A DNA stretch of 9,853 bases from Kingella oralis. Its GTDB lineage: Bacteria; Pseudomonadota; Gammaproteobacteria; Burkholderiales; Neisseriaceae. The position numbers were made by a program, and so were the translations under genes. The stretch is from contig CAJPSG010000013.1 in assembly GCA_905373195.1 (NCBI GenBank), positions 1-9,853 on the forward strand, read 5' to 3'. Under the pieces are notes generated by a model. That model did no database searches and was not told the origin of the DNA. It saw only the letters and a list, made by a program, of their open reading frames with translations. Positions 1-5,625 of the stretch are shown here, piece by piece (position 1 is the stretch's first letter; each line of letters opens with the position of its first letter).

Positions 1-586
1 TATTTTTTGGAACAGGCGGCGCAAATCTGCGGCGAACCCGCTTTTCAGGCTGCCTTTGGCTGCCCAAGGTGTACATCATGCCTTTGGCGGCGAGCGCGCC
101 TTTGGCGAAACGGGCGCGCTGCAAATCGGCGGCGGGGCAGCGTTGCACGCTTTCAAACACGGGGTCGCTGATTAAATAATCATCGCCGTCTCTGCCGTAC
201 ACCAACAGGTTGTGGGCGTTGAAATGAAAGCGCATCTGCTCGGGGAAGTAGGGCAGCCAGTACACGGAAGTCTGCAAGCCTGCCAGTTTGCCTGCGGCAA
301 GGGCGTTATCGAGCGCAGCTTTGCCGTCTTCGGCGCGGGCGAATTTCTGCACGCTGAGTTTCAAGCCGAGGGCTTGGCAGGTGCGTTTGATGATGCTGCG
401 CGGCGGGGTGCGGTAGGAAACCAGCGGCATGCCGTTGAGTTTGACCACGGGCAGCCACACAAAGGTGAGCGCGTGGGCGATGCCGAAAACAAGGGCTTCG
501 TTGAGCGCGTAGCCGCTGTGGGTGAGCAGGGTGGACATCACGCCGCTTTCGCAATGGGCGGTATGCTGGTGGGGAAAATCGGTCAT
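1..586 (-). CDS. BtrH N-terminal domain protein (papain-like acyl transfer enzyme), partial
   Basis: The reading frame opens at ATG 586 and stays open for 195 codons to the left edge, so the C-terminus is missing. The N-terminus has the pattern of BtrH-type proteins: HCESG with Cys12, then a 'NEALVFGIAHAL' stretch, HFNAHNLLVYG with His125, and LISDPVF with Asp141. Together these suggest a Cys-His-Asp papain-like triad. BtrH of butirosin synthesis moves an acyl group from an acyl carrier protein to an acceptor hydroxyl or amine. In a locus that also holds DarA, DarB and aryl polyene genes, I infer a role in transferring an ACP-bound polyene or fatty acyl chain to a resorcinol or another acceptor. 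A DUS lies in frame at codons 178-181 (RQPE) and is followed by a basic run (KRVRRR). No upstream ATG exists in frame before a stop near 668, and no clear Shine-Dalgarno sequence is visible. Family moderately sure; substrate unknown. Confidence 0.75.
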   Translation of the reverse strand, partial: MTDFPHQHTAHCESGVMSTLLTHSGYALNEALVFGIAHALTFVWLPVVKLNGMPLVSYRTPPRSIIKRTCQALGLKLSVQKFARAEDGKAALDNALAAGKLAGLQTSVYWLPYFPEQMRFHFNAHNLLVYGRDGDDYLISDPVFESVQRCPAADLQRARFAKGALAAKGMMYTLGSQRQPEKRVRRRFAPPVPKN

Positions 587-692
587 AGATGGAGGGGCTT
601 TCGGTGGTTTCGGGGAAACCTTGGTGAAACGGTAATGGCGGCAGCCTGAAACGGTTTTGGCGGCGTTCTAATCAAGTATGCTGACCGCGATT

Positions 693-782
693 CCCTCTCC
701 CGCTGGCGAGGGAGGGTTGGGGTGGTGGTGGCTGCTTAATCTACCACCCCCTTCTTAGCCTTCCCCCGCTAGCGGGGGAAGG
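693..782. repeat. MITE-like imperfect inverted repeat
   Basis: Two arms of about 40 bp face each other. The left arm (693-731) reads CCCTCTCCCGC..GCGAGGGAGGG followed by a G/T-rich GGTGGTGGTGG. The right arm (741-782), reverse-complemented, reads CCTTCCCCCGC..GCGGGGGAAGG followed by GGGGGTGGTAG. Each arm contains its own palindrome; the one at 759-782 is perfect over 24 bp. A short spacer lies between the arms. The design resembles the small non-coding palindromic elements built on a CCCTCTCCCGC core that are scattered between genes in many proteobacteria. No T-run follows either palindrome, so an intrinsic terminator is less likely. No target-site duplication was identified. Confidence 0.55.
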
Positions 783-844
783 AACAGGTTTCAGAATTTT
801 TAATCCATGTTGATTGCAGTTGGCAACAATAAAGCAAGCATGAT

Positions 845-861
845 TTTCAGGCAGCCTGAAA
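845..861. repeat. Palindromic double DUS (two dialects in one site)
   Basis: TTTCAGGCAGCCTGAAA is a palindrome with 8-bp arms around a single central A. Read on the plus strand it holds the Kingella-dialect DUS AGGCAGCCTGAA (849-860). Read on the minus strand it holds AGGCTGCCTGAA, the Simonsiella-type dialect (846-857). The site lies just downstream of the stop of the 130-residue protein gene. Confidence 0.75.
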
Positions 862-874
862 CGGCGTTGAACGT

Positions 875-1267
875 TTAATCAACCTGCTTCAACTGCGCCA
901 CGCTGATATTGAGCGCGTCGGCGTATTGCTGCAACACGCGCTCGGACAGTTTGGCGAACACGGCGGGGCGCAGATGGCGGCGCGTTTGCCATCGCCAGAA
1001 GCCTGCGGCGGCGGCTAGGCTGGCAACGTCGTGGCGGGCGCGATACATTTGGTAGTAAAGCGGGGAATATTCGCCGCGCAACACGGCGGCGCGGGCGGCT
1101 TCGGTTTGCGCATCCAGCTCGTGCACGGCAAGCGCGGTGGCGTAGGCTTCGGCTTCCCAGCCGCTGCTGGCGGCGGCTTGATAGTGTCCGCCGCTGGTAC
1201 CGTAGATGATTTTTTTGTGTCCGCCGTAGCTTTCGCTTTGGTCTTGGGGGATGTCGTCGATGTCCAT
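875..1267 (-). CDS. Protein of unknown function, 130 aa, cotranscribed with darB
   Basis: I do not recognise a family. The gene starts with ATG 1267, two bases after the darB stop, so translation is probably coupled. GGAGG lies 10 bases before the ATG, with DUS sequence filling the gap. An alternative TTG at 1297 would sit inside darB and is less likely. The protein is soluble-looking, with no signal peptide or membrane segment. Residues 1-35 are polar and glycine-rich (GGHKKIIYGTSGGHYQ). The middle is alanine-rich and helical. The C-terminal third (about 95-130) has basic and aromatic residues (FWRWQTRRHLRP) and ends in QQYADALNISVAQLKQVD, which faintly recalls the last helices of XRE-type helix-turn-helix domains. 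That likeness is weak and I give no function. Its position directly behind darB suggests a role tied to dialkylresorcinol synthesis or its control. Confidence 0.72.
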   Translation of the reverse strand: MDIDDIPQDQSESYGGHKKIIYGTSGGHYQAAASSGWEAEAYATALAVHELDAQTEAARAAVLRGEYSPLYYQMYRARHDVASLAAAAGFWRWQTRRHLRPAVFAKLSERVLQQYADALNISVAQLKQVD

Positions 1268-1269
1268 TT

Positions 1270-2403
1270 TCAGGCTGCCTCCAACAACATGAAACAAGTA
1301 GAAAACCGCCCGCTTTCAGGCACATAGCACAACACTTTTTGCCCGCGCTCCACAGGGCAGCGGCGCATAAATTCTTCCAAAATGATGTAAATGGAAGCCG
1401 AGCCGGTGTTGCCTTTTTCGGCAAGGTTGGTGAACCATTTTTCTTGCGGTATCGGCAAGCCTGCGTTTGCCAGCCCTGCGGCGACTTTGTCGCGGAAAAA
1501 GCCCGATGAATAATGCGGCAAAAACCAATCGATGTCTGCGCTTTTCAGGCTGCGTTTGGCGGCGATTTGCGCGAGCGGTTTTTCTACGGTGTAGCGGATA
1601 ATGTTTTCGTTGAGCAGTTTCACATCTTGTTTGACTGCCATCACGCTGTTTGTTTCATCGGCAAGTGTTTTCCAGCCGTAAAACGCGCCGTCGCGGATTT
1701 CTGCGCCTGCATACATACAGGGTGGCATTTCGTTGGCATAGGACAGCAATTCAATCCAATGGATTTTGAAATTCAGGCTGCCTGCAACGGGATGATTGGC
1801 GAGCAGCACCGCGCCTGCGCCGTCTGACAACATCCAGCGCAAAAAGTCTTTTTCAAAGCCGATTTCGGGCGTGGCGTTGTGCAGCAGCCTGAAATCGGTT
1901 TCGCTTTGGAATATTTCGCCACGCATCATGGCGGAGGCGTTTTCCGATGCGGTGGCGATGGCGGCGGCGTGTTCGCCCGATTTTACGGCTTGGTAGGCGT
2001 ATTTCATCGCTGCCATGCCCGAAATGCACACGCCCGCCAGCGATACGGTTTCGCACGGCGGCATATTGCTCAAACCGTGCACCATCACGCCGTGCCCCGG
2101 CATGGTTTGATCGGGGTAGGACGTGGCGCAGGCAAGGCAGGTGGCTTCGCGGGCTTCGGGCGCGGCGGCGAACAGCAGGCGCAGGGCTTCGGCGGCGAGT
2201 TCGGCATTGGTGTGGGTGGCTGCGCGGGTTTCGGGGTTGATGGCGTAGTGGCGCGAGGTGATGCCGTTGGCGCGCAAAATCATGCGGCGCACGCGCGAGG
2301 GGATGCCACCTGCCATGCCGAGCACGGCTTCCATTTGGTCGTTGGCAACAGGGGCGTTGGGCAGAAACGCGGCGGCGCGGGTGAGATAGACTTCGTTGGT
2401 CAT
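1270..2403 (-). CDS. darB: DarB-type beta-ketoacyl synthase III (dialkylresorcinol condensing ketosynthase)
   Basis: The 377-residue protein has the thiolase-fold layout of KAS III (FabH-like) enzymes. The catalytic triad is visible: Cys126 in AGVCISGM, His297 in FLPHYSS, and Asn332 in EKGNTGSASI. The length is slightly above FabH. DarB condenses a beta-keto acyl thioester with a second acyl unit to form a cyclohexanedione, which DarA aromatises to a 2,5-dialkylresorcinol. The identification rests on the triad plus the adjacent darA-like gene; a plain FabH-type function is the alternative. The ATG at 2403 is used; no strong Shine-Dalgarno sequence is seen upstream. The last three codons and the stop (GAG GCA GCC TGA) fall in a DUS (1269-1280), so the terminal Ala-Ala-stop is DUS-encoded. 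A second DUS at 1772-1783 codes for GSLN inside the protein, and a one-mismatch copy lies at 1544-1555. The stop is two bases from the next start. Confidence 0.85.
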   Translation of the reverse strand: MTNEVYLTRAAAFLPNAPVANDQMEAVLGMAGGIPSRVRRMILRANGITSRHYAINPETRAATHTNAELAAEALRLLFAAAPEAREATCLACATSYPDQTMPGHGVMVHGLSNMPPCETVSLAGVCISGMAAMKYAYQAVKSGEHAAAIATASENASAMMRGEIFQSETDFRLLHNATPEIGFEKDFLRWMLSDGAGAVLLANHPVAGSLNFKIHWIELLSYANEMPPCMYAGAEIRDGAFYGWKTLADETNSVMAVKQDVKLLNENIIRYTVEKPLAQIAAKRSLKSADIDWFLPHYSSGFFRDKVAAGLANAGLPIPQEKWFTNLAEKGNTGSASIYIILEEFMRRCPVERGQKVLCYVPESGRFSTCFMLLEAA

Positions 2404-2516
2404 GGTGCTGTGTGTGGGTAAGGGTTTTCAGGCTGCCTTAAAGGGCAGGATTGTATGGGGTTAATTGGTTTTCAGGCTGCCTTACTTGGGCGTTGAGGCA
2501 GCCTGAAACGGGAAAA
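2404..2516. other. darA-darB intergenic region with three DUS
   Basis: This 113-bp gap carries DUS copies at 2427-2438 (minus), 2471-2482 (minus) and 2496-2507 (plus). The last two form the hairpin listed separately. Three copies in 81 bp is unusually dense. I see no convincing promoter for darB, so darB may depend on read-through from darA. Confidence 0.6.
2470..2508. repeat. Inverted DUS pair (hairpin) between darA and darB
   Basis: A 13-bp stem (TTTCAGGCTGCCT / AGGCAGCCTGAAA) with a 13-base loop lies 9 bp past the darA stop. On the minus strand the stem is followed by ACC, not a T-run, so it is a poor intrinsic terminator. It might attenuate expression or slow RNA decay between the two genes. 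Confidence 0.65.
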
Positions 2517-3431
2517 TCATTCGCCAGAGGGCTGGGCATAATACCGTTTTGCTTCGGCAAGGCGGTTTTTCAGCAGCGGATGCAGCAGTTTTTTCAGCAT
2601 GATGCTGATGGGAATAACGGTCAAAATCAGTGTAATCAGAAACACGATGTAACACGCCAGCAGCACGCGGCGCAGCAGCGGCGACACGTGCCCCGCCGCC
2701 ATCAGCAGCCTGCCCCACAGGTAAAAACTGCGGCTGGCGGCTTTTTCGCTGAAAATCAGTTTTTCATCAACCCGCGCCGCGCCCATGTGTTGAAACAGCG
2801 TTTCATCAAGCGGGGTGTCGGATAACAGCGCGTCGCGCAGTTTTACGCCGAAGCGCGCGCCGTCTGCTAGCTCGGCTTCGGCAATGCCCGCAGCGGGCAG
2901 GTTTTTGAAATAACGTTTGTCGCCCGTGAGCAGCCATGCGGGCGTGGTAACGAAGCTCGCCGCCGTGCCGCAGGCATCGGTTTTCACAATATTGCCAATC
3001 AGCCGTGCGCCGTTGGCGGCGAGCAGCGTTTTCATTTTTTCCTGCGCCGACAGCCACATATTGCGGCAGCCGATGAGCGTGATGACAGGTTTGCCCGCGA
3101 GCAGGCGGCGCGTGTCTTCGCGCTGCAAAAAGGCGGTAATCGGCTGCGCAGGCGCAAGAAACCACACGGTGTAGGCAATCACCACGACATCGTAATCATC
3201 GTGCGGAATTTGCGGCGGCTCGATCGGCGCGGGGCGCAGATGCGCGGATTCGGGAAAGGTGTCAAAAAAATGCCAGAACCGCCACGGAAATGGATAGGAC
3301 TGCTGCGGCACAAGCGGCACGCAATCCACGGTGATGCCCGCTTGTTGCAGCGGGGCGGCGAATTGCTGCGCGAGCGTGGCAAGCTGCCCTGTTTGGGAGT
3401 AGTAGATGATGAGAACTTTGGGGGCGGTCAT
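2517..3431 (-). CDS. darA: DarA-like dialkylresorcinol condensing enzyme (flavodoxin-like, membrane-anchored)
   Basis: The 304-residue protein begins with a flavodoxin-like strand and phosphate loop (KVLIIYYSQTGQ, residues 5-16). Further flavodoxin-fold strands include DVVVIAYTVWFLAP (81-94) and KPVITLIGCRNMW (114-126). A hydrophobic helix near 256-279 (CYIVFLITLILTVIP) should place the C-terminus at the membrane. This matches DarA proteins, annotated as dialkylresorcinol condensing enzymes and thought to oxidise/aromatise the cyclohexanedione made by DarB. Proximity to darB supports the call; a general NAD(P)H:flavin oxidoreductase is the alternative. I chose ATG 3431 over an in-frame TTG at 3449 because the protein pattern starts there. 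Neither start has a good Shine-Dalgarno sequence. A minus-strand TATAAT lies 26 bp upstream, so darA probably heads its own transcription unit with darB and the 130-residue gene. Confidence 0.82.
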   Translation of the reverse strand: MTAPKVLIIYYSQTGQLATLAQQFAAPLQQAGITVDCVPLVPQQSYPFPWRFWHFFDTFPESAHLRPAPIEPPQIPHDDYDVVVIAYTVWFLAPAQPITAFLQREDTRRLLAGKPVITLIGCRNMWLSAQEKMKTLLAANGARLIGNIVKTDACGTAASFVTTPAWLLTGDKRYFKNLPAAGIAEAELADGARFGVKLRDALLSDTPLDETLFQHMGAARVDEKLIFSEKAASRSFYLWGRLLMAAGHVSPLLRRVLLACYIVFLITLILTVIPISIMLKKLLHPLLKNRLAEAKRYYAQPSGE

Positions 3432-3457
3432 GGTAAAAGGCAATGACAAAACATGGA

Positions 3458-3486
3458 ATTATAGCTTTTGTATGGGGGTTTTGAAA
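3458..3486 (-). promoter_or_regulatory. Candidate sigma-70 promoter for darA-darB-unknown protein
   Basis: On the minus strand a perfect TATAAT -10 box sits at 3463-3458. A weak -35 (TTTCAA, 3486-3481) lies 17 bp upstream, matching three of six consensus bases. Transcription would begin near 3451, about 20 bases before the darA ATG. The upstream DUS hairpin (3489-3532) would insulate it from the methyltransferase gene. Confidence 0.45.
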
Positions 3487-3488
3487 TG

Positions 3489-3532
3489 TAAGGCAGCCTG
3501 AAAAGCGGAAAAAGGGTTTTCAGGCTGCCTTT
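3489..3532. terminator. Inverted DUS pair, likely terminator upstream of darA
   Basis: DUS copies at 3491-3502 (plus) and 3519-3530 (minus) with flanking complementary bases form a stem of about 16 bp, loop GCGGAAAAAGGG. On the plus strand it is followed by TTTT; on the minus strand it is followed by TTACATTTC, a weaker tail. It lies between the methyltransferase gene and the darA promoter and probably ends transcription from the upstream block. Confidence 0.5.
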
Positions 3533-3647
3533 TAGAGTATGGGAGAGACGGCAGCAAAAGGTTGATGCTACGCGGGGTGCAGGGGCTTGCCCCTGCTCGT
3601 GGTAGGCGGCGAAACGCCTGCACTGGCGAATGATAAAGAATGTTTTG
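3533..3647. other. Gene-free stretch with a short GC-rich hairpin
   Basis: No gene is seen. GCAGGGGCTTGCCCCTGC at 3579-3596 is a perfect 8-bp stem with a TT turn. It may be the remains of a small repeat; no T-run follows on either strand. Confidence 0.5.
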
Positions 3648-3687
3648 AGGCAGCCTGAAAATGGGAAAACTCGTTTCAGGCTGCCTT
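3648..3687. repeat. Inverted DUS pair overlapping the methyltransferase stop codon
   Basis: DUS copies at 3648-3659 (plus) and 3675-3686 (minus) form a 13-bp stem around a 13-base loop. The methyltransferase stop codon (3676-3678) lies inside one arm. The minus-strand tail after the hairpin is CAAAACATTC, so termination strength is doubtful. Confidence 0.65.
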
Positions 3688-4419
3688 ACAAAACGTCATC
3701 GCATAAAATCGCCCGTCCCACAAAATATGCATTTGCCGTTCCGCCGCGTTGCTGGGCAGCGCGTTTTCAATTTCGGACAAATCAAAATGGCGGTCTTGAT
3801 AGGCATCGCGGGTGAACACGCTTTTTTGGTACTGCTGTTCAATTAAATCCTGCGTTTCATCGGCAATCATCAGCCGCGTGTTGGGCTTGGCAACGCGCAA
3901 CATTTCGGCGAGAGCGCGGCGTTTGTCGGAAAAGAAATTGATGCCGCCCACATGGAACACGATGTCAAAACTGTTGTCGGCAAAGGGTAAATCTTCGGCG
4001 GCGCAATGCACCAGCGATAAATTGAGCCGCCGATGCCATGTTTTCTGCGCGCGGCGCAGCATACCGAGCGACAAATCCGCGCCCACGATTTTCAGGCTGC
4101 CTGCGTTCACCGTGTCGGGGAAATAACGGAAATCGTTGCCTGTGCCGACCGACACATACAGCACGCTTGCGCCGTCCTGCCAGTCAATCAGCCGCATCAT
4201 TTCGCGGCGCATTTTGATGGCGGAATTGCCGAATTTGAGCCGCACCAGCCAGTTTTCGCCGATGTTGTACAGCGGGGCGAGTCGGTCGTAGAGCTTTTGG
4301 TATTTGCCGTTGTCGCCTGCCAAATCGGTGGGGTTGAGGTAGCGCAAGATACCATTTTCTTCGGCGAGGTAGGCGGGGTTGAGGTTGGGGCGGAGCAAGG
4401 GGGCGAGATTGGGGTTCAT
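3676..4419 (-). CDS. Class I SAM-dependent methyltransferase
   Basis: The 247-residue protein has the Rossmann-fold methyltransferase signature: motif I VLYVSVGTGNDF (86-97), an acidic strand end VGADLSLGML (112-121), and AEDLPFADNSFDIVFHVGGINFF (141-163), in UbiE-like arrangement. The N-terminal 50 residues (GILRYL..TDLAGDNGKYQKLYDRLAPLYN) resemble the Trm112-like lead-in seen in some methyltransferases, but the zinc-binding cysteines are absent, so the segment looks degenerate. The substrate cannot be read from sequence; in this locus an aryl, polyene or resorcinol intermediate is plausible. The ATG at 4419 is used, with a weak AGAAAG before it. The gene follows the LolA-like gene after a hairpin, so it may have its own promoter. 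The final codons AAG GCA GCC TGA are DUS sequence. A further DUS at 4091-4102 codes for GSLK. Confidence 0.86.
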   Translation of the reverse strand: MNPNLAPLLRPNLNPAYLAEENGILRYLNPTDLAGDNGKYQKLYDRLAPLYNIGENWLVRLKFGNSAIKMRREMMRLIDWQDGASVLYVSVGTGNDFRYFPDTVNAGSLKIVGADLSLGMLRRAQKTWHRRLNLSLVHCAAEDLPFADNSFDIVFHVGGINFFSDKRRALAEMLRVAKPNTRLMIADETQDLIEQQYQKSVFTRDAYQDRHFDLSEIENALPSNAAERQMHILWDGRFYAMTFCKAA

Positions 4420-4448
4420 GGTTGTTCTTTCTGATGACGGCGCGATGA

Positions 4449-4454
4449 ATGATA
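4449..4454 (-). promoter_or_regulatory. Possible -10 box for the methyltransferase gene
   Basis: TATCAT on the minus strand matches five of six bases of the -10 consensus and lies 29 bp before the methyltransferase ATG, just downstream of a likely terminator. The sequence 17 bp upstream (TTCAGG) is a poor -35 and belongs to a DUS, so this is only a candidate. Confidence 0.28.
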
Positions 4455-4463
4455 GATTGCGTA

Positions 4464-4498
4464 AAAGGCAGCCTGAAAACCGATTTCAGGCTGCCTTC
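4464..4498 (-). terminator. DUS-pair intrinsic terminator after the LolA-like gene
   Basis: DUS copies at 4466-4477 (plus) and 4485-4496 (minus) form a stem of about 14 bp with a short loop (about 5 bases). On the minus strand the stem runs into TTTTAC, the best T-run of any DUS hairpin here. It starts about 10 bp after the LolA-like stop. Paired DUS acting as terminators are well known in Neisseriaceae. Confidence 0.6.
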
Positions 4499-4506
4499 TA
4501 TCTCAT

Positions 4507-5097
4507 TTACAACGCGCTTTGGGCAAATGCGCCCAGCGGTTGGCTGGTCTGGATTTGGCTAAATTGCATCACGGTGCGGTCGCCTTGTTTTTCGTTTAAT
4601 TCAATTTTGCGTACCACGCTGTCGCCGCTGATGTCTATGCGGGTGAAGATTTGGCGTGTGATGGCGGTTTTGGGCGTGAGTTGCAGCGTCCATTGTTGCG
4701 CCGTGCCGCTTAGGCTAAGGTTAAATTGCTTTTCCAGCCCTTGCGTGTTGCCGCCGAGCAAATCCAAAAAAAGCTGGATTTGGCGATTTTGCCCGAGCTT
4801 GTTGGCGTTGGGGTTTGTCCACGCGCTGCCCGTCCATTGCATGATGCCGTCCGCGCGCACGCGCAAGGTGGTGGCAAACGGTTTTTGCATTTGCCACAGC
4901 AGCCCTTTTTTCGGCACAAGCGTAAACGCGCCGCTGGTGGTCATCGGCTTGGTAAGCGATTTGAGATAACGCTGCTGGGTAAACGCGCCTTGAACGTTGG
5001 CGGGTTTTTGCAGCGTTTGCGCCAGCTCGGTTAGGGAAAATGCCCATAGGGCGGGGGCGGCAAACAGCATCAATAGCGTTAAAAAAAGTTTTTTCAT
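4507..5097 (-). CDS. LolA-like outer-membrane lipoprotein/lipid carrier, periplasmic
   Basis: The 196-residue protein has a clear Sec signal peptide (MKKLFLT...ALWA, likely cut after Ala19). The mature part follows the LolA pattern: VQGAFTQQRYLKS (35-47), TSGAFTLVPKKGLLWQMQKPF (54-74), RADGIMQW (81-88), DLLGGN (112-117) and TLQLTPKT (137-144). LolA shuttles lipoproteins across the periplasm. LolA-like paralogues in aryl polyene clusters, next to LpxL-like acyltransferase and glycosyltransferase genes, are thought to carry the lipid-linked pigment to the outer membrane. I read this as the cluster paralogue rather than housekeeping lolA, based on context. AAGGA lies 9 bases before the ATG at 5097. 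It follows the thioesterase gene by 59 bp containing a DUS hairpin and is closed by a terminator-like DUS pair. Confidence 0.86.
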   Translation of the reverse strand: MKKLFLTLLMLFAAPALWAFSLTELAQTLQKPANVQGAFTQQRYLKSLTKPMTTSGAFTLVPKKGLLWQMQKPFATTLRVRADGIMQWTGSAWTNPNANKLGQNRQIQLFLDLLGGNTQGLEKQFNLSLSGTAQQWTLQLTPKTAITRQIFTRIDISGDSVVRKIELNEKQGDRTVMQFSQIQTSQPLGAFAQSAL

Positions 5098-5125
5098 AGT
5101 ACGGTTTCCTTGTTTGATTGAGATT

Positions 5126-5171
5126 GAGGCAGCCTGAAAATGGGTTTTCCGCCCTTTCAGGCTGCCTGAAA
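5126..5171. repeat. Inverted DUS pair between thioesterase and LolA-like genes
   Basis: DUS copies at 5127-5138 (plus) and 5156-5167 (minus) form a 13-bp stem with a 16-base loop. The minus-strand tail is CAATCTCAATC, lacking a T-run. The 3' arm extends into a second DUS, making a 17-bp palindrome at 5155-5171 that also reads AGGCTGCCTGAA on the plus strand (5159-5170). The thioesterase stop codon lies inside this palindrome. Confidence 0.65.
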
Positions 5172-5594
5172 CGTGGGGTGTTGGCGCACGGCGTTGAGCC
5201 AGCTTTCGGGCGTTTGAAATTGCATTTCGCCCGTGGCAATGGACACGGCGGCTTGGGTGGTGCTGGCGCGGGTAAGTTTTTCGCCTGTGGCGGCATCGCG
5301 CAGGGTGTAGTCTATGCGTAGGCAGCTTTCAATTTCTACGATGTCCATGTCCACGCGAATGCGTTGCCCGAATTGGGCGGGGCGTATGTATTTGAAATCC
5401 ATTTTGACGATGGGCCAGCCGTAGCCTTGCCGCGCCATTTCGTTGTAGTCGTAGCCGATGCTGGCAAGCAAGGCGCAGCGGGCGACTTCTAGGTATTTCA
5501 CATAGTTGCCGTGCCACACGATGTGCATGGCATCTACGTCAAAAAAGGGGACTTCTAGCTCGTGGCTGTGGTGGCAGTAGATGTGTTTTTTCAT
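5157..5594 (-). CDS. Hotdog-fold acyl thioesterase (4HBT / YbgC-like)
   Basis: The 145-residue protein has the 4-hydroxybenzoyl-CoA thioesterase pattern VPFFDVDAMHIVWHGNYVKYLEVAR (15-39). Asp21 is the likely catalytic acid, and HGNY (28-31) sits at the usual helix start. GYGWPIVKMDFKYIRPAQFG (57-76) is the usual second strand region. Thioesterases of this kind occur in aryl polyene clusters, where they may release or edit carrier-bound acyl chains. I chose ATG 5594; the frame opens further to ATG 5639, but that extension would only translate DUS sequence (RQPEN) and overlap the acyltransferase gene end. The gene starts 31 bp after the acyltransferase stop. The last codons, TTT CAG GCA GCC TGA, are a palindromic DUS, giving the C-terminus FQAA. 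Confidence 0.9.
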   Translation of the reverse strand: MKKHIYCHHSHELEVPFFDVDAMHIVWHGNYVKYLEVARCALLASIGYDYNEMARQGYGWPIVKMDFKYIRPAQFGQRIRVDMDIVEIESCLRIDYTLRDAATGEKLTRASTTQAAVSIATGEMQFQTPESWLNAVRQHPTFQAA

Positions 5595-5625
5595 GGAGGG
5601 CTTTCTGCTGGGGCGATAGGCATTT

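Larger units (their letters stand above)
587..874. other. Gene-free interval between the BtrH-like gene and the 130-residue protein gene
   Basis: No convincing gene is present. The stretch holds a one-mismatch DUS (CGGCAGCCTGAA, 639-650), the MITE-like palindromic repeat at 693-782, and a palindromic DUS at 845-861. I found no good promoter for the BtrH-like gene. A TTGATT at 670-675 on the minus strand resembles a -35 box but has no partner -10 box at the right distance. Confidence 0.6.

Noticed and set aside
212..649. 145-residue plus-strand frame
   Set aside because: It runs antisense to the BtrH-like gene, whose frame shows clear family motifs; the plus-strand product looks like low-complexity shadow translation.
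759..782. Intrinsic terminator at the 24-bp palindrome
   Set aside because: No T-run follows on either strand and the paired arm at 693-731 suggests a repeat element instead.
1879..2421. 180-residue plus-strand frame
   Set aside because: It is antisense to darB and Gly/His/Arg-rich, typical of a shadow of GC-rich coding DNA.
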